Shown here piece after piece: positions 16,042-24,333 of a DNA stretch of 64,000 nucleotides. The stretch is from Streptomyces caeruleatus (lineage in GTDB: Bacteria > Actinomycetota > Actinomycetes > Streptomycetales > Streptomycetaceae). The stretch is taken from positions 61,083 through 125,082 of the forward strand of contig NZ_KQ948937.1 in the NCBI RefSeq assembly GCF_001514235.1, read 5' to 3'. Positions within the stretch are counted from its first letter, which is position 1; every line of letters begins with the position of its first letter. A program made the translations under genes and the position numbers. The notes beneath the pieces were generated by a model. The model ran no database searches. It saw only the letters and a program-made list of their open reading frames with translations, and was not told the DNA's origin.

Positions 16042-18804
16042 TCAGTCGAGTACGTCGCCGACGAGGGCGAGGTCCTGGATGGCCGCGAGGCCGTACAGCG
16101 CCGTGGAGTTGGTGCTGATCCAGGGGGCGTCGGTCCCGGCGTTGAGCACGGTGGGGCCGTTGATCTTCGTGGTCGCCCAGGAGGTGCTCGCGTCCGGGTA
16201 GCCGTCGCCCGTTCTGAACTTGGTCCAGGCCCGGGTGGCGAGTGCGGCCTCGCCGGTCAGACTCGCCGCGTACGCGTCCAGGCGGGAGTGGCCCTGGACC
16301 AGACTTGCCTTGAAACTCGCGCCGTAGCGGGCCTTCTGCTCGGCGGGGGTGGCGTTGTAGTAACGGCAGTAGTCCAGCCAGGCGGCCCGGAAGCCGGGGA
16401 TGTCGTTCTCGTCGAGGGCATCGATCAGCTCGGCGGCCAGTTCGGGCAGGCCGAAGCTCGCGGAGAGGTGGGAGACGGCGACGACCGGGGCGGTCTGGAT
16501 GGCGAAGGCGCCCGTGTCGAGGTCGTACAGACCACTGCCCTGGACGAAGCCGTTGGGCTGGGCGGCGATGGTCGAGGCGCTGGCCAGCAGTTTCTTCCTC
16601 GCTGTCCGCCACTTGGGGCCGCGCCGCTCCCACTCGGTCCACCAGGCCCAGCCGAGGCCGCTCCAGTCGGTGCCGAAGCCGATGGACAGGGCGTGGCGGT
16701 CCCCGGGGGTGTAGCCGTCGGTGCGGACCTTGCGGTTGGGGTCCAGGGTCAGGAAGGTCTGGTCCGCGTCGACCTGGGCGTGCATCAGGTCGCCGGTGCG
16801 CTCGTCGGCGGTGAGGTAGTAGAAGAGACGGCGGTAGACGGGTGTCGAGATACGGACCTGCTTGGCGCTGTCGCCGAAATGCTGGACTCCGTGCCGGGTG
16901 CCCAGGCCCGCCCACTTCCCGAGGTGGTAGACGTCGACCTCGCTGGTGTGGCGGGTCATGGCCTCGGCGAAGCGGTAGATGTCGGCCCGTCCGGAGCGCA
17001 GGTAGGCCAGCCAGAGCCACAGGTCGGTGGAGAGCTCGGAGTTGTCCCAGGCGTAGCCGCCGACGTCGTAGCACCAGGTGTGGCGGGCCGGGTCGTAGGT
17101 GTGCTGGACGTCGCCGTAGTCCAGGAAGCCGTACCAGCGGCGCTGTTCGCGCTGGTCCCGGTAGTAGGTGAAGAGCAGGTCGAGGCGGTCCTCGACGGTC
17201 TTCCTGGCCGTGGTCGAGCGGTCCACGGGGGACCAGAGCCCGGCGAAGACGCCCGCCTTGTGCAGGGCCCCGGGGGCGGCGACGAGCTGCGGCGGGGCGG
17301 TCAGCGCGTCCTTCTGGGCGACCAGCGTGTCGGCCGTGGGGGTGGCGGCGTTGGCCCACAGGTAGAGCTCGGAGGTGCGGGCGATGCCGTACGGGGTGCC
17401 GAATCCGGGCTCGTAGTCCTCGTAGGTGATGCCCAGCCCGGCGGTCTGCTCGTCGTAGGTGTCCTCGCCGAGACCGTCGTGGTAGAAGCGCAGGTCGAGC
17501 GGCTGGGCCTCGGGCGACCAGAGCCAGAGGGTGACGGTCGCCTCGTCGGAGGCGGCGCCCCGGACGTCGAGCTGGGCGGGGTGTTTCTGCCAGAAGTCCC
17601 GCAGACCGAAGGAGAGCCCGCCGCTGGTCCCGCCGACGTAGCCGAAGCCGGGGGCGCGGGTGCCGCCGGTGGTGTGGATCCAGCCATGGCCGGCCTTGGT
17701 GCGCTTGCGGACGGTGAAGCCGTCGGCCGAGAGCTGGGACAGGGTGTAGTCGCCCCAGGTCGGGACGTACCGCAGGGCGGAGGAGACCCGGGTGTCCCAG
17801 GTGGAGATGTCCGGCAGCTTCTCGCCCTTGACCTGCGCTGTGCGCACGGCCGCGCCGGGGTCGCGGCGCAGGCCGGTGATGCCCTGGACGGCCTCGGTGA
17901 GGAAGCCGTCGTCGGCGCCGGCGAGGCGGATGTGGCGGTTGTAGGGCTCGTCGGAGAGGGGGACGCGGATGCGCAGGCCCAGGCCCTTGATGAAGTCGCC
18001 GCCGGCCTTGCCGGGTTCTTGCGTACCGTCGTACGTGAGGGTGTGGACGACGCGGATCGCCTCGGACCCGGCGTACAGGTAGAGGCGGATGACGAAGGGC
18101 AGCCAGGAGCGGCTGCCGCGCGCGTGTTCGCCCTCCAGGCGGATGACGGCGCGCACCGGTCCCGACTGCTCGACGGTGACGGCGCCGACGCGGCCGGTGA
18201 AGCGTTCCCAGCGGCTGCCGGCGCCGCTGCCGTCGTAGTCGTCGTCGATCTCCGGCTGGCGCAGTACGACCAGTTCGGCCTTGCCCGCGATCTCGGTGCC
18301 GCCGCGCTTGATGCTGCGTACGACGTCGTGCGCGCCGGCCTTGGCGATGCTGACCTGGATCACGCCGGTGTCGACGTCGATCGTGCCGCCCCGGGTGTCC
18401 ACGGTGAGCGCGGTGTCCGCCTTCGCGGGCGTGCCCGCACTCAGGGTGTAGTTCTCGGCGGGCCCGGCGGTGGCGCCGACCGCGTGGGCGGTCCACTTCA
18501 GGGTGCCGTCGGGCCAGTAGGCGGTGGGCCAGGACTGGACGGGGACCGCGGTGCCGTCGCCGGCGGTGAGGGCGAAGGTCTGGTCGGCGCGGAGCGTGCC
18601 CTGGGGCCAGGCCACGCCGAAGGTGGTGCCCGGGGCCTCGGCCGGCGTGCCGCCCTCCAGCCAGGTGAGCTTCACGGGGTCGGCGGCGGCGGCTTCGGCC
18701 GGCGCTGCCCCGGCCGGGTCGGCGGCGAGCGCCCAGGAGAGCTGGGTCGCCACGGTCGCCGCGGCTGCCGCCTTGAGTACGTCTCTGCGCGATATCTCAG
18801 GCAC
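16042..18804 (-). CDS. Secreted exo-rhamnogalacturonan lyase-like protein (PL26/YetA-like)
   Basis: This is a 920-residue exported protein that starts at GTG 18804. It has a twin-arginine signal (SRRDVLKAAAAATVATQLSW, cleavage near ALAADPAGAA). An N-terminal beta-rich region (about 50-330) and a central region are followed by a helical toroid-like part with aromatic-rich segments such as WYGFLDYGDVQHTYD, YAWDNSELSTDLWLWLAYL and HLGKWAGLGTRHGVQHFGD. This layout fits the PcRGLX/YetA family, exo-lyases or related enzymes that release units from rhamnogalacturonan I of pectin. It overlaps the upstream DUF6250-like gene by eight bases. Its exact substrate and mode (lyase or not) are inferred. Confidence 0.75.
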   Translation of the reverse strand: MPEISRRDVLKAAAAATVATQLSWALAADPAGAAPAEAAAADPVKLTWLEGGTPAEAPGTTFGVAWPQGTLRADQTFALTAGDGTAVPVQSWPTAYWPDGTLKWTAHAVGATAGPAENYTLSAGTPAKADTALTVDTRGGTIDVDTGVIQVSIAKAGAHDVVRSIKRGGTEIAGKAELVVLRQPEIDDDYDGSGAGSRWERFTGRVGAVTVEQSGPVRAVIRLEGEHARGSRSWLPFVIRLYLYAGSEAIRVVHTLTYDGTQEPGKAGGDFIKGLGLRIRVPLSDEPYNRHIRLAGADDGFLTEAVQGITGLRRDPGAAVRTAQVKGEKLPDISTWDTRVSSALRYVPTWGDYTLSQLSADGFTVRKRTKAGHGWIHTTGGTRAPGFGYVGGTSGGLSFGLRDFWQKHPAQLDVRGAASDEATVTLWLWSPEAQPLDLRFYHDGLGEDTYDEQTAGLGITYEDYEPGFGTPYGIARTSELYLWANAATPTADTLVAQKDALTAPPQLVAAPGALHKAGVFAGLWSPVDRSTTARKTVEDRLDLLFTYYRDQREQRRWYGFLDYGDVQHTYDPARHTWCYDVGGYAWDNSELSTDLWLWLAYLRSGRADIYRFAEAMTRHTSEVDVYHLGKWAGLGTRHGVQHFGDSAKQVRISTPVYRRLFYYLTADERTGDLMHAQVDADQTFLTLDPNRKVRTDGYTPGDRHALSIGFGTDWSGLGWAWWTEWERRGPKWRTARKKLLASASTIAAQPNGFVQGSGLYDLDTGAFAIQTAPVVAVSHLSASFGLPELAAELIDALDENDIPGFRAAWLDYCRYYNATPAEQKARYGASFKASLVQGHSRLDAYAASLTGEAALATRAWTKFRTGDGYPDASTSWATTKINGPTVLNAGTDAPWISTNSTALYGLAAIQDLALVGDVLD

Positions 18805-19528
18805 CGTGACCGCCCCCGAGCCGCCAGACGCGGAAGTCGGTGATGTGGAAGTGACTCCAGGTGGTGCGGAAGGCGAACCAGCCGCTGGTGTACGGGTCCT
18901 CGTCGGTGTAGTCGAAGACCAGCTCGCCGTTGTCCCAGTACTGGATGTGCTTGCCGTCGGAGATCAGCCGGACGCGGTTGGGCTCGTTCGCGGTGAGCAG
19001 CGGCGAGGTGTAGTCGTAGACCAGCGGCCGGGAACCCGCCACGCCCACGTAACGGCGAAGGCGCGTGGTGGTGTTGGAGTTCGCGCCGAGGCCCGCGTAG
19101 TACGTGGTGAGCTGGTCGTAGTCGGCGAGGGCGCCGCTGCGGGTGGTGGCGAACAGGTTCTGCGGGGATCGCGCATCCCGGGCGTTCCAGAAGGAGTTCA
19201 GGTCGCTGACCCGGTCGTTGACACCGCCCGCCGAGACCGGGGTCGCCGTGAAGTCGATCTCGTACCGGCCCGAGAACGGCCGCTTGAACCACACCGAGGC
19301 CCCGGCGGGCACGTCGACGTCCAGCACGCCGTTCTTCGCCGTGACGCTGCCGCCCTTCTCCAGCTCGGCCGTCCACTGGCCGGTGCCGTGCCGGAAGTCG
19401 TCGCGGGCCAGCAACTGGCGGTGGTGGCACGGACCTTGGTGGTTCGGTGCGGCGACGGCGCCGGTGGGCAGTGCGGTGGTGACCGCGGCGGCGAGGCTCA
19501 CCACAACGGTGGCCCAGGTGTAGCGCAT
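18797..19528 (-). CDS. Secreted DUF6250-like beta-sandwich protein
   Basis: This 243-residue protein starts at ATG 19528. It has a Sec signal peptide (MRYTWATVVVSLAAAVTTAL, cleavage near GAVAAPNH). The mature part is beta-strand rich, with WTAELEKGGSVTAKNGVLDV, DFTATPVSAGG, VRLISDGKHIQYWDNGEL and FRTTWSHFHITDFRVWRLG. This is the pattern of a concanavalin-like carbohydrate-binding or -cleaving fold, of the kind called DUF6250 beside rhamnogalacturonan enzymes. It is the first gene of a two-gene - strand operon with the PL26-like gene. Catalytic function is unproven. Confidence 0.7.
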   Translation of the reverse strand: MRYTWATVVVSLAAAVTTALPTGAVAAPNHQGPCHHRQLLARDDFRHGTGQWTAELEKGGSVTAKNGVLDVDVPAGASVWFKRPFSGRYEIDFTATPVSAGGVNDRVSDLNSFWNARDARSPQNLFATTRSGALADYDQLTTYYAGLGANSNTTTRLRRYVGVAGSRPLVYDYTSPLLTANEPNRVRLISDGKHIQYWDNGELVFDYTDEDPYTSGWFAFRTTWSHFHITDFRVWRLGGGHGA

Positions 19529-19781
19529 CGGGAGATCCCTTTCTGTGGACGGCCAGAAGCGTACGGAAACCAACCCTTCCGATCGCCAAATGCCACAGAA
19601 GTGAAAAGAAGCGTTCATGATCAAGCGAGTTCACGGTCGAATCCCACGGGTTGGGACCGAATGTGGCGTGCTGTTACATCTTTATGATCATCGGCTGTCG
19701 ATCTCCGTGTGGAGCCGCTCGGGCGGGCAGGCTTGGGCGCGCCGCTTCCCAAACCCCCCTCGCACCAGAGGAGTTGTCCGC
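19529..19781. promoter_or_regulatory. Divergent control region of the pectin genes, with paired ATGATCA sites
   Basis: This 253-bp gap separates the - strand DUF6250/PL26 operon from the + strand PL4 gene. It contains two ATGATCA copies, at 19617-19623 and 19684-19690; the second extends to the palindrome ATGATCAT. Their start-to-start distance is 67 bp. They could be operators for a shared repressor that responds to a pectin sugar. No regulator gene is next to it. An AGAGGAG ribosome site lies before ATG 19782. Confidence 0.35.
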
Positions 19782-21428
19782 ATGTCGTTCGACAGCCCGA
19801 TCTCCCGCCGTACCGTCCTCGCCTCGGCGGCCGGACTCGCCCTGGCCCTCGCCACTCCCGTCACCGCCTCGGCCGCCGGCTTCGGTTACACCGACGACGG
19901 AACCCACTACGTCGTCGACACCGGAGCCGGCCTGGTCTTCAAGGTCGACCACGGCAACGGCGACCTCTCGTCCTTCGTCTACAAGGGCACCGAGTACCAG
20001 GGCTACGGCGGCCGGAACTCCCACATCGAGAGCGGCCTCGGCGCCTCGACGGTGACGATCTCCACGCCCGCCACCGGAGTCGTCCTCATCAAGGTCGTCC
20101 ACGGCACCCTGATCCACTACTACGCGGCGCGCAGCGGCGAGAACAACATCTACCTCTTCACCTACAAGGCCGACACCTCCGTCACCGCCAGCCGCTACAT
20201 CGCGCGCCTCAAGCCCGGCATCTTCCCGACCACCTACCCGGACACCTGGTCCAACTCCGACACCGTCATCGAGTCCGCCGACGTCTTCGCCAAGGCCGAC
20301 GGCACCACCAGGTCCAAGCACTTCGCCAACCTGCGGACCATCGACTACGACTACTTCGGCTTCAGTGCCTCCGCCGCCTCGATCTGGGTCGTACGCTCCA
20401 ACAAGGAGAAGGACTCCGGCGGCCCCTTCGTCCGCCAACTCCTGCGCCACGGCAACGAGTCCGGAGCAGGGCTCTACGAGCACCTCTACTACGCCGAAGG
20501 CCAGACGGAGGCCGAGCGGTTCGGTCTGCACGGCCCGTACGTCCTCGCCTTCACCGACGGGTCCGCGCCGACCACCGCCGTGTCCGGGCGCGACAACACC
20601 GCCTGGGTGGACGCCCTCGGCCTCACCGGCTGGACCGGCGCGAGCGGGCGCGGTCGGATCGTCGGCAACGGGCTCGCGGGGCGGGACACGTCGTACCCCT
20701 ACGTCGTCGGGGTCGCCAACGCCGGGGCCCAGTACTGGGCGAAGGTGGACGCGAGCACCGGCAAGTACACGGTCAAGGGCATCCTTCCTGGCACCTACAC
20801 CCTCACCGTCTACAAGGGTGAACTCGCCGTGCACACCGAGAACGTCACGGTCACCGCGGGCGCGGCCACGACCCTGCACACCATCACGATCACCGGCGAT
20901 CCCGCCGCAGACACCGCCATCTGGCGCATCGGCGACTGGAACGGCACCCCGGCCGGCTTCAGGAACGCCTCCCACGTCACCTACGCCCACCCCTCCGACT
21001 CCCGCGCCGCCGCCTGGACCGCCGGCACCTTCGTCATCGGCACCTCGACGGCCTCGGCCTGGCCCGCCTACCAGTTCAAGGAGATCAACCAGGGCCTGCA
21101 GGTCTCCTTCACCCTCACCGCGGCCCAGGCCGCCGCCGACCGCACCCTGCGCATCGGTATCACCACGGCCAAGGCGAACGGCCGCCCCCAGATCACCGTC
21201 AACAACACCTGGACATCCGCGCTCCCGGCCGCCGCCGCCGAACCCTCCACCCGGACCCTGACGGTCGGCAGCTACCGCGGCAACAACCACACCTACGAAT
21301 ACGTCATTCCCGCCGCCCAGTTGCTGACCGGCACCAACACGCTGCGCATCGACGCCGCCAGCGGCTCGGCGGGCGGTGGGGGCTACCTCAGCCCCAGCTA
21401 CGGTTTCGACGCCCTGGACTTGCTCTGA
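19782..21428 (+). CDS. Secreted rhamnogalacturonan lyase, PL4-like
   Basis: This 548-residue exported lyase should cleave the rhamnose-galacturonate backbone of pectin by beta-elimination. A twin-arginine signal (SRRTVLASAAGLALALATPV) opens it. The large N-terminal beta-sandwich (about 35-285) has YHVVDTG-like start strands, RNSHIESGLG and the HGNESGAGLYEHLYYAEGQT loop. A small fibronectin-III-like domain (about 290-385, KYTVKGILPGTYTLTVYKGE) and a C-terminal jelly-roll domain (about 395-548, WRIGDWNGTPAGFRNA ... YLSPSYGFDALDLL) follow. This three-domain order is that of PL4. The start ATG 19782 follows AGAGGAG. It diverges from the other two pectin genes and completes a small degradation island. 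Confidence 0.85.
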   Translation: MSFDSPISRRTVLASAAGLALALATPVTASAAGFGYTDDGTHYVVDTGAGLVFKVDHGNGDLSSFVYKGTEYQGYGGRNSHIESGLGASTVTISTPATGVVLIKVVHGTLIHYYAARSGENNIYLFTYKADTSVTASRYIARLKPGIFPTTYPDTWSNSDTVIESADVFAKADGTTRSKHFANLRTIDYDYFGFSASAASIWVVRSNKEKDSGGPFVRQLLRHGNESGAGLYEHLYYAEGQTEAERFGLHGPYVLAFTDGSAPTTAVSGRDNTAWVDALGLTGWTGASGRGRIVGNGLAGRDTSYPYVVGVANAGAQYWAKVDASTGKYTVKGILPGTYTLTVYKGELAVHTENVTVTAGAATTLHTITITGDPAADTAIWRIGDWNGTPAGFRNASHVTYAHPSDSRAAAWTAGTFVIGTSTASAWPAYQFKEINQGLQVSFTLTAAQAAADRTLRIGITTAKANGRPQITVNNTWTSALPAAAAEPSTRTLTVGSYRGNNHTYEYVIPAAQLLTGTNTLRIDAASGSAGGGGYLSPSYGFDALDLL

Positions 21429-21492
21429 GGACGGTGACGGGAGGGGGAGCGGGCACTTCTGACCTGCGGTTTCTTTGTTGCTGGGGCTCAGG

Positions 21493-22524
21493 TCAGGCGA
21501 CCAGGCCCGCAGCCGGGTCGACCGTGGGGTCGCAGTCGGTGAGGGGGATGGGTTCGCCCATGGCGACGAGGATCTTGCGGCTGCCGCGGTAGGCGTCGCG
21601 GCCGTGGGAGGAGAGGACGTTGTCGACGAGCATGAGGTCACCCGGCTGCCAGCTCTCGCGGCGGGTGGCGGAGTCGTAGGCCTCGTTGAGGAGGTCCACG
21701 GCCTCGGACGTCAGCGGCTCGCCGTCGCCGAACGACGTGTCGAAGGGGAGGCCGTCCGTGCCGTAGGTCATCTCCATGACCTCCTGGACGTCCTTGTCCA
21801 GTGACCAACGGCTCCAGAACGCGGCGTGGTTGAACCACACCTCCTCGTGTGTCCGCGGATGGCTGACGAGCGCCGAGCGGCGCTGGACGGTGCGCAGGCC
21901 GGTGTCCGTCTGCCAGGAGTGGCCGATGAGGTTGCGTTCGCAGTAGGCGGCCACCTCCTCGCGGTCCTCGGTGGCGAAGGCGGTCTGCCAGGGGAGGCCG
22001 GCGTGGACGTGGTAGTTGCGGGTCAGCAGCCAGCCGGTGGTCCGGAAGCGGTCCACGAGGTCGGCGGGGAGGGCCGCGCGTACCTGGCGGACGTCGGCGA
22101 CGGTGGTGGCGCCGCCCACGTCGGGGGCGTCGAGGCAGCAGAAGAGCAGCAGGCCGGGGAAGTCCAGGGTGTAGCTGTTCTCGTTGTGCTGGCGGATCGG
22201 CTGGATCGGAGGGAGGTCCGTCGAGGAGTACACGTCGGCGCCGTAGTCGCTGCGGGGCGTGGCCTTCTCCTTGTACGCGGCCCGTTGCCGCACCAGGATG
22301 TCGCGCAGCTGCGCGAAGTGCTCCTGCCGTTCGATCGGCAGGCCCCGGATCAACAGGTGTCCGTGGCGCAGGAGTTCGTCCCGGATGGCTTCGACGTGCT
22401 CTGTGACCCAGGCCTGCGCGGAGGCCTGGTCGGTCAGCCGCGGTGTCCGGATGATCGGCGGCCGGCCGGGCTGGGACGACACGGGCAGGCCGGTCGGCTG
22501 GGGTATGGCGGTTTCCGGGGTCAT
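21493..22524 (-). CDS. TauD/SyrP-like Fe(II)/2-oxoglutarate hydroxylase 1
   Basis: This 343-residue non-heme iron dioxygenase starts at ATG 22524. The facial triad is visible as QHNENSYT (His and Glu of an HxE pair near residue 128) and the distal His in VLSSHGRDAYRGSRKILVAM, with the arginine that binds 2-oxoglutarate in the same segment. HxE rather than HxD is typical of amino-acid beta-hydroxylases such as AsnO and VioC and of SyrP-type enzymes that act on carrier-bound residues. It is the second gene of the sbnA operon (28-bp gap). It probably hydroxylates a residue of the peptide, with Dap, Asp or Asn plausible. The target is inferred only. Confidence 0.85.
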   Translation of the reverse strand: MTPETAIPQPTGLPVSSQPGRPPIIRTPRLTDQASAQAWVTEHVEAIRDELLRHGHLLIRGLPIERQEHFAQLRDILVRQRAAYKEKATPRSDYGADVYSSTDLPPIQPIRQHNENSYTLDFPGLLLFCCLDAPDVGGATTVADVRQVRAALPADLVDRFRTTGWLLTRNYHVHAGLPWQTAFATEDREEVAAYCERNLIGHSWQTDTGLRTVQRRSALVSHPRTHEEVWFNHAAFWSRWSLDKDVQEVMEMTYGTDGLPFDTSFGDGEPLTSEAVDLLNEAYDSATRRESWQPGDLMLVDNVLSSHGRDAYRGSRKILVAMGEPIPLTDCDPTVDPAAGLVA

Positions 22525-22552
22525 CCGAGATGTCTCCGCTCCTGGTCCGGGG

Positions 22553-23575
22553 TCAACGGGTGGTACGCGGCCGGGCGGACCTCGGCCGGTTCGTCCACGT
22601 GGGCTGGTCCGACAGGGGCGGCGGGTCGTACGACCGGGCCAGCCACTCGTCGTTGTAGATCGTCTCCAGGTAGTTCGTTCCGAGGTCCGGCGCGATGGCG
22701 ACCGCGGTGACGTCATCGCCCATGCCGTTGGCCGCCATCCAGGCGAGCGCGCCGCTGACCACGGTTCCCGTCGAGCCACCGAAGAGGAAGCCGCGGCTCA
22801 CGAGCCTGCGGCACATCCTGACCGTCTCGGCCTCGGAGACATGGACGACGTCGTCCACGTACGACATGTCGAGGATCCCGGGCCGCACACTGGTGCCGAG
22901 GCCCGGGATCAGGCGCCGGTCCGAGGGCGTGCCGAACGTCACGGAGCCGACGGCGTCGACGGCCACGACGGTGACCGAGGGCTGGTTCTCCCGGAAGTAG
23001 TGGGCGCACCCCATCAGCGTTCCGGTCGTCCCCGCTCCCACGAACAGCACGTCGAGCGTGGGAAAGGCCTTGGCGATCTCGGCGCCCGTGGTCCGGTAGT
23101 GGCCCATCCAGTTGCCGTCGTTGGCGTATTGGTTGAGCCACAGGTAGTCCGGGTTCGCGGCGCACAGTCGTCGCACGTACGACAGCCGGGCTCCGAGGAA
23201 CCCGTCGTCCGGGTCCGGCTCGGTGATGACGTGGACCTCGCTGCCGAGGGCCTCCATCAGCCGCCGGGCCGCGGGCGTGCAGCGCACGTCGGTCACACAG
23301 ACGAACCGGTAGCCGCGGCTCGCCGCCACGACGCTCAGTGCGACGCCCATGTTGCCCGAGGACGATTCGATCAGCGTCGCCCCGGGGACGAGTTCCCCGC
23401 CGCGCTCCTTCGCCTCCACCATCTCGGTGGCGGCCTTGAGCTTGACCGAACCGGCGAAGTTGAAGCCCTCGCACTTCAGGAAGAGCCGGCGTCCCACGCT
23501 GGGCCGCAGATCGACGTAGAGATCCTCGACATTGAAGTCCATGGGATTCGAGATGATAGCCGTCACGTAATGCAA
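22553..23575 (-). CDS. sbnA: SbnA homologue: PLP synthase for 2,3-diaminopropionate
   Basis: SbnA joins O-phospho-L-serine and L-glutamate to N-(2-amino-2-carboxyethyl)-L-glutamate, the first step to L-2,3-diaminopropionate. This 340-residue fold-type II PLP enzyme has the cofactor lysine in NFAGSVKLKAATEMV, the phosphate loop ESSSGNMGVALSV and the glycine-rich VGAGTTGTLMGCAHYF. The beta-replacement family also includes cysteine synthase, but an SbnB homologue 1.6 kb away makes the Dap reading firm. The start is uncertain: TTG 23575, GTG 23566 or ATG 23542 (DFNVEDLYVDL) are in frame. A SARP-like direct repeat lies about 70 bp upstream. Confidence 0.9.
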   Translation of the reverse strand: MHYVTAIISNPMDFNVEDLYVDLRPSVGRRLFLKCEGFNFAGSVKLKAATEMVEAKERGGELVPGATLIESSSGNMGVALSVVAASRGYRFVCVTDVRCTPAARRLMEALGSEVHVITEPDPDDGFLGARLSYVRRLCAANPDYLWLNQYANDGNWMGHYRTTGAEIAKAFPTLDVLFVGAGTTGTLMGCAHYFRENQPSVTVVAVDAVGSVTFGTPSDRRLIPGLGTSVRPGILDMSYVDDVVHVSEAETVRMCRRLVSRGFLFGGSTGTVVSGALAWMAANGMGDDVTAVAIAPDLGTNYLETIYNDEWLARSYDPPPLSDQPTWTNRPRSARPRTTR

Positions 23576-23641
23576 CCCATTCTCGTATAGAGGCTCTCGT
23601 CGTCTCGTGCAGCGATTCTCGCAATTGCTGCAATATTTGAC

Positions 23642-23656
23642 CTATACGAGGTCTAT
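23642..23656 (-). promoter_or_regulatory. Candidate SARP box A upstream of sbnA
   Basis: On the - strand this reads AATAGACCTCGTATAG, two ATAG cores exactly 11 bp apart, 67-81 bp before the TTG start. The ten-base surroundings (CCTCAATAG and CCTCGTATAG) are also alike. An inverted copy, CTCGTATAG at 23582-23590, lies closer to the gene. The 11-bp period (one helical turn) is the hallmark of SARP sites, and a SARP gene lies 680 bp away. Confidence 0.6.
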
Positions 23657-23784
23657 TGAGGGATGGAACCCTGCTGCGGTTCACCGTCTCCCGGGGCACG
23701 GGCAATTCACAGCCTTCATCGGCTCCCGCATGCGAAGCCGTCGGCCTGGGGCTCCGGCCGGGCGCTCGGCCGCCCGACAAACAT

Positions 23785-23817
23785 ACCTGCCAAATTTTCA
23801 TTGCAGGTACCTGCCAA
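23785..23817. promoter_or_regulatory. ACCTGCCAA direct repeats around a 12-bp palindrome
   Basis: ACCTGCCAA occurs at 23785-23793 and again at 23809-23817. The second copy is part of the perfect palindrome GCAGGTACCTGC (23803-23814). A related GGGCAGGCAAT follows near 23838. The group lies in the 758-bp gap between sbnA and the SARP gene and looks like an operator for an unknown regulator. The rest of 23657-24333 holds no convincing gene. Confidence 0.4.
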
Positions 23818-24003
23818 CCGGGATTTGCGGTTTCCTGGGCAGGCAATATTCCTTGCGCTGCGGGTCATTACCAGCATGTTTCAGACATACTGTGACGACC
23901 TGTGTACTACATGTGTGTTCAATCGATTCCGCCCCGCTCGATTTGGCCACCTGAGAGGCCCGAACGTGGGGGTGAAGGTCGTTCCGCTTTCATCTGATGA
24001 TCC

Positions 24004-24033
24004 TTGACTCCCGTTCCCGGCCATGCCTACAGT
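24004..24033 (+). promoter_or_regulatory. Candidate sigma-70-type promoter for the SARP gene
   Basis: TTGACT (24004-24009) and TACAGT (24028-24033) are spaced by 18 bp and match housekeeping -35/-10 elements well. If used, the SARP transcript would have a leader of about 290 nt, containing the palindromes at 24218 and 24234. Confidence 0.4.
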
Positions 24034-24217
24034 CGCTGAAGCGGGCGATGAATCGACCGCAGAGACCCGTGTGGATTTCGGCACGGGAAACGGGGAAACG
24101 GGGACCGATGTCACTTTTGTGTGTTCGTGCGTGCACTGCCCACCCGACGACCACAGTGATCAATATGCCGTAGCGCGGCGCCGACGTCTTCTCTCGGTAT
24201 TCAGCCGCCCGGGACGC

Positions 24218-24231
24218 ATATTTCGAAATAT
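24218..24231. promoter_or_regulatory. Perfect 14-bp AT-rich palindrome in the SARP leader
   Basis: ATATTTCGAAATAT is a perfect palindrome about 100 bp before the SARP start. A second palindrome, CGCACGTGCG, lies at 24234-24243. The low GC in a high-GC genome makes a chance origin less likely. It could be an operator. Confidence 0.4.
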
Positions 24232-24333
24232 ACCGCACGTGCGAGTGCCGTGCTTGCTCTCCATTTCCACAGCTCTGACAACGTTACCCTCGTGTGCCAT
24301 CTGACTCTGATGTGACCAAGGAGGAGTTCAAAC

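Noticed and set aside
14999..18496. Very long open frame antisense to dpgD and overlapping the lyase gene in another frame
   Set aside because: Arg/Pro/Gly-rich translation with no motif; crotonase and PL26-like frames explain the DNA.
23776..23800. Butyrolactone autoregulator (ARE) site
   Set aside because: Only one half (ACATACC) fits; the second half of the consensus is absent.
23607..24304. Several short open frames in the sbnA-SARP gap (e.g. 23663-24007)
   Set aside because: Overlapping, mixed codon use, no ribosome sites and full of promoter-like repeats; treated as control DNA.
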